A DNA stretch of 64,000 bases from Kerstersia similis (GCF_965139615.1 NZ_CBCSIQ010000014.1:1-64000); one strand, 5' to 3'. Counted from the first letter of the stretch, positions 27,665 to 36,661 are shown. Notes: a model not told the origin generated them from the sequence alone. Translations and numbers: made by a program.

Positions 27665-28591
27665 TTAGCGCTGATCCTGGTGGGAATGCGGGGCGTGCGG
27701 CTGCATCAATTCAATGATCCAATCAATAAAAACGCGCAGCTTGGCGCTGACATGGCGATTCGGTGGAAATGCCACGTAAAGCGGCATGGGATGAAAACGC
27801 CATTGTTCAAATAACGGAATCAGGGCGCCACAAGCCTGATGCGCTGCTGCCATATAGCTTGGCAGCGCAATCACGCCCAAGCCCGCTAAACCCGCTTCGA
27901 GGTAGGCATTGCCATCATCCACTGCCAGGACATAGCGGCTCTTGATTTCAATGGTTTCATGCTCACCGTGCAGTGTCAGGGGATGAACCCTGCCGGTGCG
28001 TGAGGACAGGAATCCCACGATGCGATGGTCGGTGTTTTCCAGCTCCCGTGGATGCGCAGGGGTGCCCAGGCGTGCCACATAACTCGGTGCGACATAGGCG
28101 CCGATCTGCAAATCGGCGACATGGCGTGCGATCAGGGAATGATCGCTGATTTCGCCACCGCGCAAGACGCAATCCACGTTGTCGCTGATCAGATCCACCA
28201 CCCGGTCGCTCACGCCCATTTCGAATTGAATGTCAGGGTAGCGTGCATGGAAAGCCGGTAGCGCCGGCACCAGGACGAGGCGCGCCAGCGGACTGGGGAC
28301 ATCCACCCGTAGCCGTCCCCTGGGTGTAATCGCGGCATTGGACAGGCTGGTTTCCGCATCGTCCATGTCTGCCAAAAGACGGGTGACACGTTCGTAGTAG
28401 GCTGCACCATCGGCTGTGACACCGAGCTTGCGAGTGGTGCGATGGAGCAACCTGACACGCAGGCGCGCCTCCAACTGCTGAATGAGCTGCGTGACCGTTG
28501 TTCTGCTCATGTGAAGTGTCTGGGCTGCCTTGGTAAAGCTGCCTGCCTCCACCACACGAACAAAGGCCCGCATCGCATCGAAGCGATCCAT
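27665..28591 (-). CDS. LysR-family regulator (CrgA-like)
   Basis: A 308-residue LysR protein. The N-terminal helix-turn-helix is plain (AMRAFVRVVEAGSFTKAAQTLHMSRTTVTQLIQQLEARL), and the effector domain is of the large CrgA/DsdC-like group (GRLRVDVPSPLARLVLVPALPAF; GLAGLGVIALPSY). It diverges from the RidA-family gene, and a perfect inverted repeat lies between them, so it very likely controls that gene. The inducer is unknown. Confidence 0.88.
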   Translation of the reverse strand: MDRFDAMRAFVRVVEAGSFTKAAQTLHMSRTTVTQLIQQLEARLRVRLLHRTTRKLGVTADGAAYYERVTRLLADMDDAETSLSNAAITPRGRLRVDVPSPLARLVLVPALPAFHARYPDIQFEMGVSDRVVDLISDNVDCVLRGGEISDHSLIARHVADLQIGAYVAPSYVARLGTPAHPRELENTDHRIVGFLSSRTGRVHPLTLHGEHETIEIKSRYVLAVDDGNAYLEAGLAGLGVIALPSYMAAAHQACGALIPLFEQWRFHPMPLYVAFPPNRHVSAKLRVFIDWIIELMQPHAPHSHQDQR

Positions 28592-28613
28592 TTCCTGACC
28601 TCTTTTTTCTCAG

Positions 28614-28636
28614 ATTGTTTGGATTCTACAAACAAT
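28614..28636. promoter_or_regulatory. LysR-type operator candidate
   Basis: ATTGTTTG at 28614-28621 and CAAACAAT at 28629-28636 form a perfect 8-base inverted repeat separated by 7 bases. The spacing includes the T-N11-A motif of LysR sites. It starts 22 bases from the lysR start codon and lies about 95 bases before the RidA-family gene. Confidence 0.65.
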
Positions 28637-28729
28637 GATGAGCAAAGTTGCTTCTTTATCCACTCGATCCCGCACCTGTAAAGTTTCCGTGTTGATGGGG
28701 AGATTCCCCCCCATTGCAAAGGTGCAAAC

Positions 28730-29119
28730 ATGACAACACGTGCAGCGGTTTTCCCCCTGGGCCGACAGGCGCTCTATGAGCGCAATCGTTATTCGCCGGC
28801 CATCAAATCCAATGGCTTCCTATTTGTTTCCGGGCAAGTGGGTAGCCGCGAGGATGGTTCGCCTGAACCCGATCTGAAAATGCAGGTCAGGCTGGCATTC
28901 GAAAACCTTAATGCCGTTCTCACCGCTGCGGGCTGTACCTTCGGCGATGTGCTTGACGTCACTCTCTTTGTCGTCGATCCCGAGTCGAACCTCGAAGCCA
29001 TCCTGAGCGTCTTGCCGGAATATTGGGGGGAAGCGCCTTACCCCACCTTGACCGGGATCGGGGTGACATGGCTGTACGGATTCCAGTTTGAGATCAAGGT
29101 CATTGCCAAGCTGCCCTAA
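28730..29119 (+). CDS. RidA-family protein lacking the catalytic Arg
   Basis: A 129-residue YjgF/RidA-fold protein. The N-terminal part has the usual YERNRYSPAIKSNGFLFVSGQVGS and LDVTLFVVD. In RidA the segment YPARSCVEVA holds the Arg needed for enamine/imine deaminase action; here it reads YPTLTGIGVT, so that Arg is absent. It is therefore probably of a Rid subgroup without that activity. A GGGGA-TCCCC inverted repeat lies at 28697-28709 in the leader. LysR control from the divergent gene is likely. Confidence 0.85.
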   Translation: MTTRAAVFPLGRQALYERNRYSPAIKSNGFLFVSGQVGSREDGSPEPDLKMQVRLAFENLNAVLTAAGCTFGDVLDVTLFVVDPESNLEAILSVLPEYWGEAPYPTLTGIGVTWLYGFQFEIKVIAKLP

Positions 29120-29219
29120 GCATCGGGGCGTCGTGGAAGGGGGGCAGTGGCAGCACGGCCATTTCGTTTGGCGGTGCTCCTGGTGTCTGTCTCCGTCAGT
29201 CCTGCGGGGCAGCCAGGTA

Positions 29220-29405
29220 TCAGCGCGGGTGGGTGTCGTATGTTTGGCGCGATGCTTCCACATGCGGAAGATTATCTTTGATCCACCGGTTGATATTCTC
29301 CAGCGCGTGCAGCAGGCTTTTGTCCAGTGCCGTGATTTCATACTCCGCGCGCGGAGGCACCTCGGGAAGATAGTGGCCCGCCACCAGGCCACCTCGCTCC
29401 AGGTT
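29220..29405 (-). pseudogene. Truncated HxlR-family regulator (C-terminal remnant)
   Basis: The frame encodes LERGGLVAGHYLPEVPPRAEYEITALDKSLL, the C-terminal wing and helix of HxlR regulators (family pattern LxxLExDGLVxRxxYxExPPRVEYxLT). The N-terminal helix-turn-helix is missing: the frame upstream of about 29405 has no HxlR-like sequence and runs into the divergent nmrA start. It is most likely a deletion remnant of the redox-sensing regulator that usually pairs with NmrA/QorB genes. Confidence 0.65.
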
Positions 29406-29487
29406 GCTCAGGTTCAAAAAAGTGCCGTCTCCCACAATCCAGGGATAGGGGAAAGAATACGGCATTCTCAATTTTTCGAGAGGAATC

Positions 29488-30369
29488 ATGACTGAAATAC
29501 CTCGCCCCATCCTGGTGTTCGGCGCCACTGGCCGCCAAGGCGGATCAGTGGCAAAAGCGTTGTTGAAGGCTCATTGGCCCGTTCGCGCTTTTGTGCAGGA
29601 TCCCACCGAACCTGCGGCAATCGTGTTGCGTGACGCGGGCGCCGAACTCGTGCAAGGGGCATTGCAAGAGACAGAGGTCATCGCGTCGGCCATGGAGGAT
29701 GTGCATGGCGTGTTCAGCGTCATGCCCGCCAACCTGTCGGCAGAAGAGGAAGTCCGTTATGGCACGCATGTTGCCGATCTGGCAGGAAAACACCGCATCG
29801 AGCATTTCATCTATTCCTCGGGCGCGAGTGCTGGCGACACATTGACAGGCGTCCCGCGCTTCGACGCCAAGCCTCGTATCGAGGCATACATCCGCGAACT
29901 GCCGCTCACGGCAACCATCATCCGCCCCATGATCTTCATGGAGATGCTCGTGCGACCTGGCTTGGGGCTGGATGAAGGACGGCTGGTTTCTCTGATCCAC
30001 CGTGATCACTCGATCCAGCTCACTGCCGTGCAAGACATCGGGAAAATCGTTGCCGCCCTGTTCGCTGACAAGGCGCGGTTTGCCGGGAAAACCTTGAAAA
30101 TCGCCAGTGATCGCGTGACGGGTCGGGAACTGGAGGCTGTGTTCTCGGAAGCCGCCAGCAGACCCATCACCTATGCCCGGTTCCCTGATGATGTGCTGGC
30201 TGCCCAGGCGGACCTGGCTCACATGGCTGCCAGCCTGCAAGACGGGCCTCTTGCCGAGCGTGTCGATTTCAATCTGATGCGAGAGCTCAATCCTGAACTG
30301 ATCTCTTTGCGTTCATGGTTGATGGGCGCCGGGCGCGAGAAACTTGAGGAAGTGCTGTGCAAGCAGTAG
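29488..30369 (+). CDS. NmrA/QorB-like NAD(P)-binding protein
   Basis: A 293-residue Rossmann protein with GATGRQGGSVAKALL near the start and HFIYSSGASA at the active-site strand. Family members act as quinone reductases or redox sensors. GAGAGGAAT precedes the ATG at 29488. The truncated HxlR remnant lies divergently, and a quinone-reductase-like gene follows; the trio resembles ytfH-qorB-type loci. Confidence 0.8.
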   Translation: MTEIPRPILVFGATGRQGGSVAKALLKAHWPVRAFVQDPTEPAAIVLRDAGAELVQGALQETEVIASAMEDVHGVFSVMPANLSAEEEVRYGTHVADLAGKHRIEHFIYSSGASAGDTLTGVPRFDAKPRIEAYIRELPLTATIIRPMIFMEMLVRPGLGLDEGRLVSLIHRDHSIQLTAVQDIGKIVAALFADKARFAGKTLKIASDRVTGRELEAVFSEAASRPITYARFPDDVLAAQADLAHMAASLQDGPLAERVDFNLMRELNPELISLRSWLMGAGREKLEEVLCKQ

Positions 30370-30457
30370 GCATGGGTGGCTTGCACAGGAAGATGGGAAG
30401 AGGTGCCTGGATGGAATATCGCACCATGTCACGCCTCGCCGAGAGCAAGGAGCCATG

Positions 30458-31417
30458 ATGAAAGCAGCCGTTTACGACGCAGCAGGCGCCCCCCAGGTTT
30501 TGCGATATGCCGACATTCCTGATCCGGCCATCGGGCCTGACGATGTCCTGATTGCGGTGGAGGCGATCTCGATTGAAGGGGGCGATCTCATCAACCGTCG
30601 TTTGATAACGCCGCCTCAGCCTTCCTGGGTCGTCGGCTACGCGGCAGCGGGCACGGTCGTGGCGATCGGCTCGAATGTCACGAGCCGCAGGGCTGGAGAC
30701 CGGGTCGCGGCGTTTGACCTGAAAGGCTCGTATGCGGAGCGCTGGGCCGTGCCGGTGGGGCGAACATGGCGCATACCCGATGGGGTGGATGCGGCGTCAG
30801 CAGCGGTACTGCCGATCTCGTTCGGAACCGCGCATCACTGCCTTTTCGCGCGCGGTGCGCTCGTGTCTGGAGAAAGCGTTCTTATCCAGGCTGCTGCCGG
30901 CGGCGTGGGTCTGGCCGCCGTCCAGCTTGCCGCACAGGCAGGTGCCACGGTCATTGCCGTGACCAGTGGAACGCAGCGAAGCTGCCGGCTGCTTGAACTC
31001 GGTGCCAATCATGTGGTGGATCGCACGGCCCATGATGTCGTGGGTGCCGTCCGGCAGATGACGCATGGCCTTGGCGCCAAGCTTGTCGTCGATCCGGTGG
31101 GCACAACGCTTCAGGATTCCCTGGCTGCGTTGGCGCCCGAGGGCCGTCTGGTGTTCGTCGGCAATGCGGGTGGCGGCAACCTGACCGTCGATCTATGGCC
31201 AGCCATGCAGGCCAACCAGACACTTTCGGGGGTATTTATGGGGCCGCTTTTCGAGAGACCTGCTGTCCGGTCCAGCGTGGATGCACTGTTGCAGGCCGTC
31301 GCCGACGGACGCATCCGGGCCATCATCGACCGCACATTCCCGCTGTCGGAGGCGGCCGCGGCCCATGCCTATGCGGAAACAGCGAAACCGCTGGGCCGCA
31401 TTGTCATGATCCCGTGA
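30458..31417 (+). CDS. Zinc-independent NADPH:quinone reductase-like medium-chain dehydrogenase
   Basis: A 319-residue medium-chain dehydrogenase. The NADPH motif AAGGVGLAAVQLAAQAGA is present, and the Cys/His zinc ligands are absent, as in quinone oxidoreductases. I chose the second of two adjacent ATG codons (30458) for its better distance from AAGGAG. It follows the nmrA-like gene, likely in the same unit. Confidence 0.82.
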   Translation: MKAAVYDAAGAPQVLRYADIPDPAIGPDDVLIAVEAISIEGGDLINRRLITPPQPSWVVGYAAAGTVVAIGSNVTSRRAGDRVAAFDLKGSYAERWAVPVGRTWRIPDGVDAASAAVLPISFGTAHHCLFARGALVSGESVLIQAAAGGVGLAAVQLAAQAGATVIAVTSGTQRSCRLLELGANHVVDRTAHDVVGAVRQMTHGLGAKLVVDPVGTTLQDSLAALAPEGRLVFVGNAGGGNLTVDLWPAMQANQTLSGVFMGPLFERPAVRSSVDALLQAVADGRIRAIIDRTFPLSEAAAAHAYAETAKPLGRIVMIP

Positions 31418-31585
31418 GGCCTGTTTGCCTTCTGCACCGAGCAGGGCGAAAGCCTGTGCCTCATCGGAAACGGGAATGGCCTTGCGGCTTGCTTGCCAGA
31501 CAAGCCGCGGTAGCCGTTGACTGCGACATCCATACAGGCGGCGTTTTCTGGAGCGTGATGCTCGGTTTGCCCGGCCGCCACGGCT

Positions 31586-32626
31586 TTATTGCTGTGCGTT
31601 GCCTTGTATCAGCACTACGCGCCGGTTCAGCGCGCGGTTGGCCGCGCTGTCATTGGCGACCCGGGGCTGGGTGGCGCCGCGCCCGACGGCCTGAAGCCGC
31701 GCCGGTGCAATGCCCAGGGTACCCAGCAGGGCAACGACCGTTTCAGCGCGCCGTTGCGAGAGCGCCTGATTATGCGCTGCGCTGCCTGTATCGTCCGTAT
31801 GGCCTTCGATCGTCAATGTCAGGCCGGGCTGTTCGCGCAGCAGTTTGCCGATTTCCAGGGCCAGCAAGGCGCCTGCCGGGGTCAGCGAAGCCTGATCGGT
31901 ATCGAACAGAATATCCAGCGTAGCCCGGCCTTGCCGGGCCAGCGCCTGCCCCAGCTGCGCGGCATCGACTGCTGATACGGCCAGCGGCTCCAGCGCAGCG
32001 GTTTCCAGAATCGTCATGACGCCGCTCTCTTCGTCCAGCGAGGAAAACTGAATCCAGACTTCCGAGCCGGGGCGGCGAATCACATAGGTTTGCACATGGT
32101 CAGGGACGAGCAGTGAATAGCCATATTGCTTGTCCAGCAGTTCGGCCTTGCCGACCCGTTCGCGCTCTTCGCTGGCGACCTTGCCGTCGTGTACCTTCAC
32201 GCCGCCCAGTGCGGTAATGGCTCGTTCGTAGCTGGCTTCGAGCTGGGCCTGATTGAAGCGCCCCGGCGAATGGCGGGCCTTTTCCAGCGTGGTCTTGAAG
32301 GTTTTGCCTTCCTGGCGGTACAGCTTGCCGTTAACGGCAAAGTACTCGCGGCCGAAATCACTGATGGCCTGCGGGGGGATGCCTTCGTGGAAATGGTAGG
32401 AATAACCCGTGGGCGCATTCAGAAACGGGAAACTCCCCAGTGCATGTTGGCTGACGGGGATCTGCTCAATGGCGACGGGCGCCGTGCTGTCGGGGGCGGC
32501 CAGGCTGGTCAGGGGTAAAACGGCCATGGCGATAGCCAGGCTCAGCGCGGCCAGCGGCGCGCGAGGCGAAAGACTACCGGACGCCCGGGCAGGGAATCGT
32601 TGTGGGGTCAGAGGCATGTGGCGCAT
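31586..32626 (-). CDS. OmpA-family peptidoglycan-associated protein
   Basis: A 346-residue secreted protein. A long signal sequence ends near LTSLAAPDS. The C-terminal ~110 residues are an OmpA domain: DILFDTDQASLTPAG, IEGHTDDTGSAAHNQALSQRRAETV, VGRGATQPRVAND, NRRVVL, with the Asp and Arg that bind meso-DAP. The middle ~180 residues are not assigned (YSYHFHEGIPPQAISDFGREYF). It should sit in the periplasm and anchor to peptidoglycan. Start choice between M1 and M4 is open. Confidence 0.85.
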   Translation of the reverse strand: MRHMPLTPQRFPARASGSLSPRAPLAALSLAIAMAVLPLTSLAAPDSTAPVAIEQIPVSQHALGSFPFLNAPTGYSYHFHEGIPPQAISDFGREYFAVNGKLYRQEGKTFKTTLEKARHSPGRFNQAQLEASYERAITALGGVKVHDGKVASEERERVGKAELLDKQYGYSLLVPDHVQTYVIRRPGSEVWIQFSSLDEESGVMTILETAALEPLAVSAVDAAQLGQALARQGRATLDILFDTDQASLTPAGALLALEIGKLLREQPGLTLTIEGHTDDTGSAAHNQALSQRRAETVVALLGTLGIAPARLQAVGRGATQPRVANDSAANRALNRRVVLIQGNAQQ

Positions 32627-32886
32627 GGAACTGGCACGGAAAGAAAGGGCGGGTTCATGTAAATGGCGTCAGCCAGCGCGGCATGAGCAAGATGCGTTGA
32701 CCTGGCCCGGCATTCTAGCGGGCTTCCTGCTTAAGCAGATGTCAGAGTTGTGAAGGTGTCTGGCGCGGGAGAGCCGGGCGGCTGCAACGGAATGTTTCGA
32801 CTGGTTCCTGCATGCTGCGGGCATAATGGTGAAAAGATGCCGGCACGCATGGCCGGTATGGGATTCATGTCACAGGAGGAACACTC

Positions 32887-33954
32887 ATGAAATTCTCCAA
32901 GCAAGGCCTGGCTGCCACTTTGGCAGCGGCTTTCCTGGCGGTGGGCGTGGCAGCGGCGCCGGACGCCGACGCTTGCACGCGTGTGGTTTATCACGGTATC
33001 GACGGGCAGATCGTGACGGCCCGTTCCATGGACTGGAAAACCGACGTTGCGACGAACCTGTGGGTCTTCCCCCGGGGCATGGAACGGACTGGCGAAGCCG
33101 GGCCGAATTCGCTGAAATGGACATCCAAGTACGGCAGCGTGATCGCTTCCGGCTATGACATTTCCACGACGGACGGCCTGAATGAAGCGGGCCTGTCGGC
33201 CAGCGTCCTGTGGCTGGTGGAATCTGAATACCCGACACTCGGGGGCGACAAGCCGGGGCTGACGATCGCAGCCTGGGCGCAATACGTGCTGGATAACTTC
33301 GCGACGGTCGAAGAGGCCGTCAAGGTATTGGAATCCGAGCCCTTTACCCTGGTGACGGACAACGTGCCGGGTGAAGACCGCCTGGCGACCCTGCATCTGT
33401 CGATGTCCGATGCCAGCGGTGACAGCGCCATTGTCGAATACATTGACGGCCAACAGGTCATTCACCATAGCCGTGCCTATCAGGTCATGACCAATTCGCC
33501 GACCTTTGAAAAACAATTGGCGATGAACGAATACTGGCAGCAGATCGGTGGCACCAGCATGCTGCCCGGCACCAACCGTGCCTCGGATCGTTTCGCCCGT
33601 GCCTCGTTCTACATCAATGCCGTTCCCAAGACCAGCGATCAGCGTGAAACCATCGCCAGTGTCTTCAGCGTGATCCGAAATGTATCGGTGCCCTATGGCT
33701 TGACCACCCCGGACCAGCCCAATATCTCGTCCACGCGCTGGCGCACGGTGGCCGACCAGAAACGCCTGCAGTACTACTTTGAATCCGCGCTGACGCCTAA
33801 TACCTTCTGGGTGGATTTGAAAGCGCTGGATTTCTCGGAAAAGAGCGGCAAGGTTCTCAAGCTTGATCTGGGGCCGGATCAGAAGAATATTTTCTTCGGC
33901 GAAGCCAATGCGAACTTCAAGGAAAGCAAACCTTTCCGTTTCCTGGGCATTTGA
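32887..33954 (+). CDS. Periplasmic choloylglycine hydrolase-family amidase (Ntn hydrolase)
   Basis: A 355-residue linear amide C-N hydrolase. The N-terminal 29 residues are a signal peptide and the next residue is the nucleophile Cys30 (DADAC-TRVVYHG), which must become the new N-terminus. ARSMDW supplies the family Arg46 and Asp49, and an Asn lies in VMTNSPTF. Family members act on bile salts, penicillin V or N-acyl-homoserine lactones; which one applies here cannot be said. AGGAGG precedes the ATG. A bidirectional terminator follows. Confidence 0.88.
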   Translation: MKFSKQGLAATLAAAFLAVGVAAAPDADACTRVVYHGIDGQIVTARSMDWKTDVATNLWVFPRGMERTGEAGPNSLKWTSKYGSVIASGYDISTTDGLNEAGLSASVLWLVESEYPTLGGDKPGLTIAAWAQYVLDNFATVEEAVKVLESEPFTLVTDNVPGEDRLATLHLSMSDASGDSAIVEYIDGQQVIHHSRAYQVMTNSPTFEKQLAMNEYWQQIGGTSMLPGTNRASDRFARASFYINAVPKTSDQRETIASVFSVIRNVSVPYGLTTPDQPNISSTRWRTVADQKRLQYYFESALTPNTFWVDLKALDFSEKSGKVLKLDLGPDQKNIFFGEANANFKESKPFRFLGI

Positions 33955-34002
33955 TTTTCCGCCCGCGCGGCACCCGGCACTGATCGGTGCGGGGGCTGCA
34001 TG

Positions 34003-34040
34003 AAAAAGCGTCTCGAGCCAAATGGCCCGAGACGCTTTTA
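34003..34040. terminator. Bidirectional rho-independent terminator
   Basis: AAAAGCGTCTCG at 34004-34015 pairs with CGAGACGCTTTT at 34028-34039, with an inner GCC/GGC. The A-run on one side and T-run on the other serve both the Ntn hydrolase gene and the convergent parvulin gene. Confidence 0.9.
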
Positions 34041-34069
34041 TCCTTGCGGCGCAGGGCGCAGGGACCGGC

Positions 34070-34348
34070 TTACTGGCGGCTGGTCACTTCCACCAGGTGG
34101 TAGCCGAACTGCGTACGCACAGGGCCTTGCACCACATTGACCGGGGCGCTGAACACCACGCGATCGAATTCCGGCACCATTTGGCCCGGGCCGAAAGTAC
34201 CCAGGTTGCCGCCATCGCGGCTGGACGGGCAGCTGGAGTGCTCGCGGGCCACCTGGGCGAAATCGGCGCCGTTTTCGATGGCGGCCTTCAGCTCATTGCA
34301 CTTGGCTTCCGAGTCCACGAGGATGTGGCGGGCGCTGGCTTGGGTCAT
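34070..34348 (-). CDS. ppiC: Parvulin-type peptidyl-prolyl isomerase
   Basis: A 92-residue single-domain parvulin with ARHILVDSE at the N-terminus, SSRDGGNLGTFGPGQMVPEFDRVVFS in the core and FGYHLVEVTS at the end. This is the length of E. coli PpiC. No signal peptide is present, so it acts in the cytoplasm. I chose the ATG at 34348 after GGAAG; the longer frame upstream is not homologous. Confidence 0.92.
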   Translation of the reverse strand: MTQASARHILVDSEAKCNELKAAIENGADFAQVAREHSSCPSSRDGGNLGTFGPGQMVPEFDRVVFSAPVNVVQGPVRTQFGYHLVEVTSRQ

Positions 34349-34833
34349 GTGTCTTCCTTTTTCAAATATCCGGGAACGAAAGCGGGAGCATAACGCATGT
34401 CTCTGCTCATCGCGCCTATCCGGCAACGGTCATGCTGGTGATGGGGGCTGCCGGTGGAGTGAGTCTTGTCTGTTCGCGTACAAGGATGGAGTGCACTGAG
34501 TGCACGTAGGTGCAATTAAGTTTCAGGCCTATCTGGCCGGTTCCTACAATTCATTCACATAAATCAGGCATCTCTACAGGATGTCCGATACATAGAACCG
34601 GACAGGGAGACAGACATGATGGCCCCATTCATTTCGCACGGATAGCTACCGTGCTGGTGCGCTGCCGCAGCAGCGCATTACCCGACAAACCCCCCCCGAA
34701 GTTTCCAGTACCTGCTGCGCCGCTATCGACGCAGCCGGCCGGATGCTGCGCGCCTGGCGTGGGCCTGCTTGCCGGTTCTCCTGTTTTTGATGAGAGGCGG
34801 CGACCCCATGCGTTGCCACAAGGATGACATGCT
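34349..34833. other. Gene-free stretch before the monooxygenase gene, with palindrome and possible promoter
   Basis: No convincing ORF. A perfect 15-base palindrome lies at 34491-34505 (separate entry). TACAAT at 34545-34550 is a good -10 candidate, with only a weak -35 near 34522. TGTCCG at 34582-34587 pairs with CGGACA at 34599-34604. The remaining ~220 bases up to the start codon form a long leader with no recognised element. Confidence 0.5.
34491..34505. promoter_or_regulatory. Perfect 7-1-7 palindrome, operator candidate
   Basis: GTGCACT-G-AGTGCAC is a perfect inverted repeat about 40 bases upstream of a TACAAT -10 candidate, in front of the monooxygenase/transporter unit. A GTAGGTGCAATT half-like copy follows at 34506. 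An IclR-type activator is encoded at the far end of the same module and could bind here. Confidence 0.5.
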
Positions 34834-36060
34834 ATGAGTATCCCGAATATCGCCGCCCAGGCGAATCCAACAGAAGATGAAATTGTCGCGCGTGCCCAAG
34901 CGCTGATTCCCATGCTGCGTGCAAAGGCAGATGCGGTGGAAAAGGCGCGCATGGTGCCCGATGACACCATTGCAGCCTTTCAGGAGGCGGGTTTCTTCCG
35001 GATATTGCAGCCGCGACGTTGGGGCGGTTATGAAATGCAGCCCAACGTGTTGAACCGGGTGCTGATGGAGCTGGCGCGTGGATGCCCGTCCAGTGCCTGG
35101 AACGTCATGGTGCTGGGGGTGCATCCTTTCGAGGTCGGCCTGCTGGACTCACGTTGTGGTGATGAACTGTGGGGCCAGGACAATACCCGTCTGGTGTCTT
35201 CGTCCTACGCACCCTTTGGCACGGTGAAGGCCGTGGCGGGTGGCTATGTTCTCAATGGTGATTGGTTGACGTCCAGCGGTTGTGATCACGCTGCAGGCGG
35301 GGCATTTCTTGGCGGTCGGGTCGAGGAAAACGGGGAGACCGTATTCCGGTCTTTCTGGGTGCAGCGCAGCGACTTCACGATTGTGGACGATTGGCATGTC
35401 GTGGGTCTGGCGGGGACAGGCAGCAAAAAATTGGTGGTACGTGAGGTTTTCGTTCCGGATTATCGCAGCCATGTCATCGGTGCCTATGGCGAGGCGACAC
35501 ATGGTCATGTCGAAAATCTCTACAAAATGCCGTTTTTCTACGTGTTCTACGCGGCAGTCTCGTCCGTCATCATCGGCATGGCCAAAGGGATGGCGGATAT
35601 GTATATCGAGCACATGGTGCCGCGCCAGAACATCAATCAGGCAGTGGGGTCTGCCGTCAAGGATCCCTTCATCAAGGGCAGGCTAGGCGAAGCTGCAGCG
35701 AAGATATTGGGCGCAGAGGCGCGTGTGCTGCATAACACCAGTGAAGCCTGGCGCTATGCCAGCCGGGGCGAACTGGTGCCGCTGGACGTCCGTGTACGCC
35801 ATTTCTCTACCAACCAGTTCACCGGCGGAGAATGTTTTGATGCTGCCCACATGATTTTCAAGAAAACGGCAACGCGTGGCGTGTGGCTGAGCAGTCCTAT
35901 GCAGCGCCAGATGCGTGACATCCTGGTGGGCGCCAATCACATTACGCAGAATCAGGACAACATTGGTGAACTGCTCGGGGGCGTCATGCTTGGGGTACCG
36001 CTACCTCCCGTCAATCCCTTTGGCTACAAGCCAGCACCTGCATCCGTGCAGGCTGCGTGA
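34834..36060 (+). CDS. Acyl-CoA-dehydrogenase-fold flavin monooxygenase (two-component, group D)
   Basis: A 408-residue protein with the acyl-CoA dehydrogenase fold as used by FMNH2/FADH2-dependent hydroxylases such as HsaA and the HPA hydroxylase C2. Segments: FRILQPRRWGGYEMQP, RGCPSSAWNVMVLG, LNGDWLTSSGCDHA, WHVVGLAGTGSKKLVV, and a C-terminal ILVGANHITQNQDN. A flavin reductase gene follows immediately, which supports a monooxygenase rather than a dehydrogenase. The substrate is probably an aromatic or heterocyclic acid, judged by the LIV transporter and the MhpR-like regulator. Confidence 0.82.
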   Translation: MSIPNIAAQANPTEDEIVARAQALIPMLRAKADAVEKARMVPDDTIAAFQEAGFFRILQPRRWGGYEMQPNVLNRVLMELARGCPSSAWNVMVLGVHPFEVGLLDSRCGDELWGQDNTRLVSSSYAPFGTVKAVAGGYVLNGDWLTSSGCDHAAGGAFLGGRVEENGETVFRSFWVQRSDFTIVDDWHVVGLAGTGSKKLVVREVFVPDYRSHVIGAYGEATHGHVENLYKMPFFYVFYAAVSSVIIGMAKGMADMYIEHMVPRQNINQAVGSAVKDPFIKGRLGEAAAKILGAEARVLHNTSEAWRYASRGELVPLDVRVRHFSTNQFTGGECFDAAHMIFKKTATRGVWLSSPMQRQMRDILVGANHITQNQDNIGELLGGVMLGVPLPPVNPFGYKPAPASVQAA

Positions 36061-36088
36061 ATCCATGTCTTTGGCCAGAGAGAGTCTT

Positions 36089-36661
36089 ATGGGCAAGCAC
36101 GATGCAGTTCTGCCAGCGCTCAGTTCCTTGCAGGAATGGACACCCCGCGACACCCTGGCAGCTTTGCCGCTGGTGAATGCCGATGCGCATCGTGGCGGCA
36201 TGCGGCATGTTGCAGCGGCAGTGACCGTGATTACGGCAGGAGTTGGCGACACGCGTGCCGGCTTCACTGCGACGGCGGTTTGTTCGGTCACGGCTGAACC
36301 ACCTCGCCTGGTGGTTTTCGCAAACAAGAATGTCTATGCCAGCACGACCATCCTGACGCAGGGCGCCTTATGCGTGAATGTGCTGGCGGCGCACCAGGAA
36401 GAGCTTGCGCGGGCGTTCGCCGGTATGTTGCCCGGCGTGCAGGGGGAGGCGCGCTTTCGTTACGGCCAGTGGGATGGCGGGCTTAGCGGAGCGCCGGTAT
36501 TGGCTGGCGCCAAGGCCAGCTTTGATTGCAGGGTGGTCAAGGTGTTCGATGAGAGCACTCACTATGCCTTTCTCTGCGAAGTCCTGGCGACGCGTGAGGA
36601 CAGCGCTGGGGATGCCTTGCTGTACATGGGTGGACGGTTTCGCCGGTTGGCCGACGACTAG
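36089..36661 (+). CDS. Flavin reductase component
   Basis: A 190-residue flavin reductase of the HpaC/HsaB type. RHVAAAVTVITAG, AGFTATAVCSVTAEPPRLVV and LCVNVLAAHQEELARAFAG are family marks, and TRE-like residues with an aromatic patch close the fold. AGAGAG precedes the ATG at 36089; an in-frame ATG at 36065 would add 8 residues without a ribosome-binding site. It supplies reduced flavin to the preceding monooxygenase. Confidence 0.85.
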   Translation: MGKHDAVLPALSSLQEWTPRDTLAALPLVNADAHRGGMRHVAAAVTVITAGVGDTRAGFTATAVCSVTAEPPRLVVFANKNVYASTTILTQGALCVNVLAAHQEELARAFAGMLPGVQGEARFRYGQWDGGLSGAPVLAGAKASFDCRVVKVFDESTHYAFLCEVLATREDSAGDALLYMGGRFRRLADD

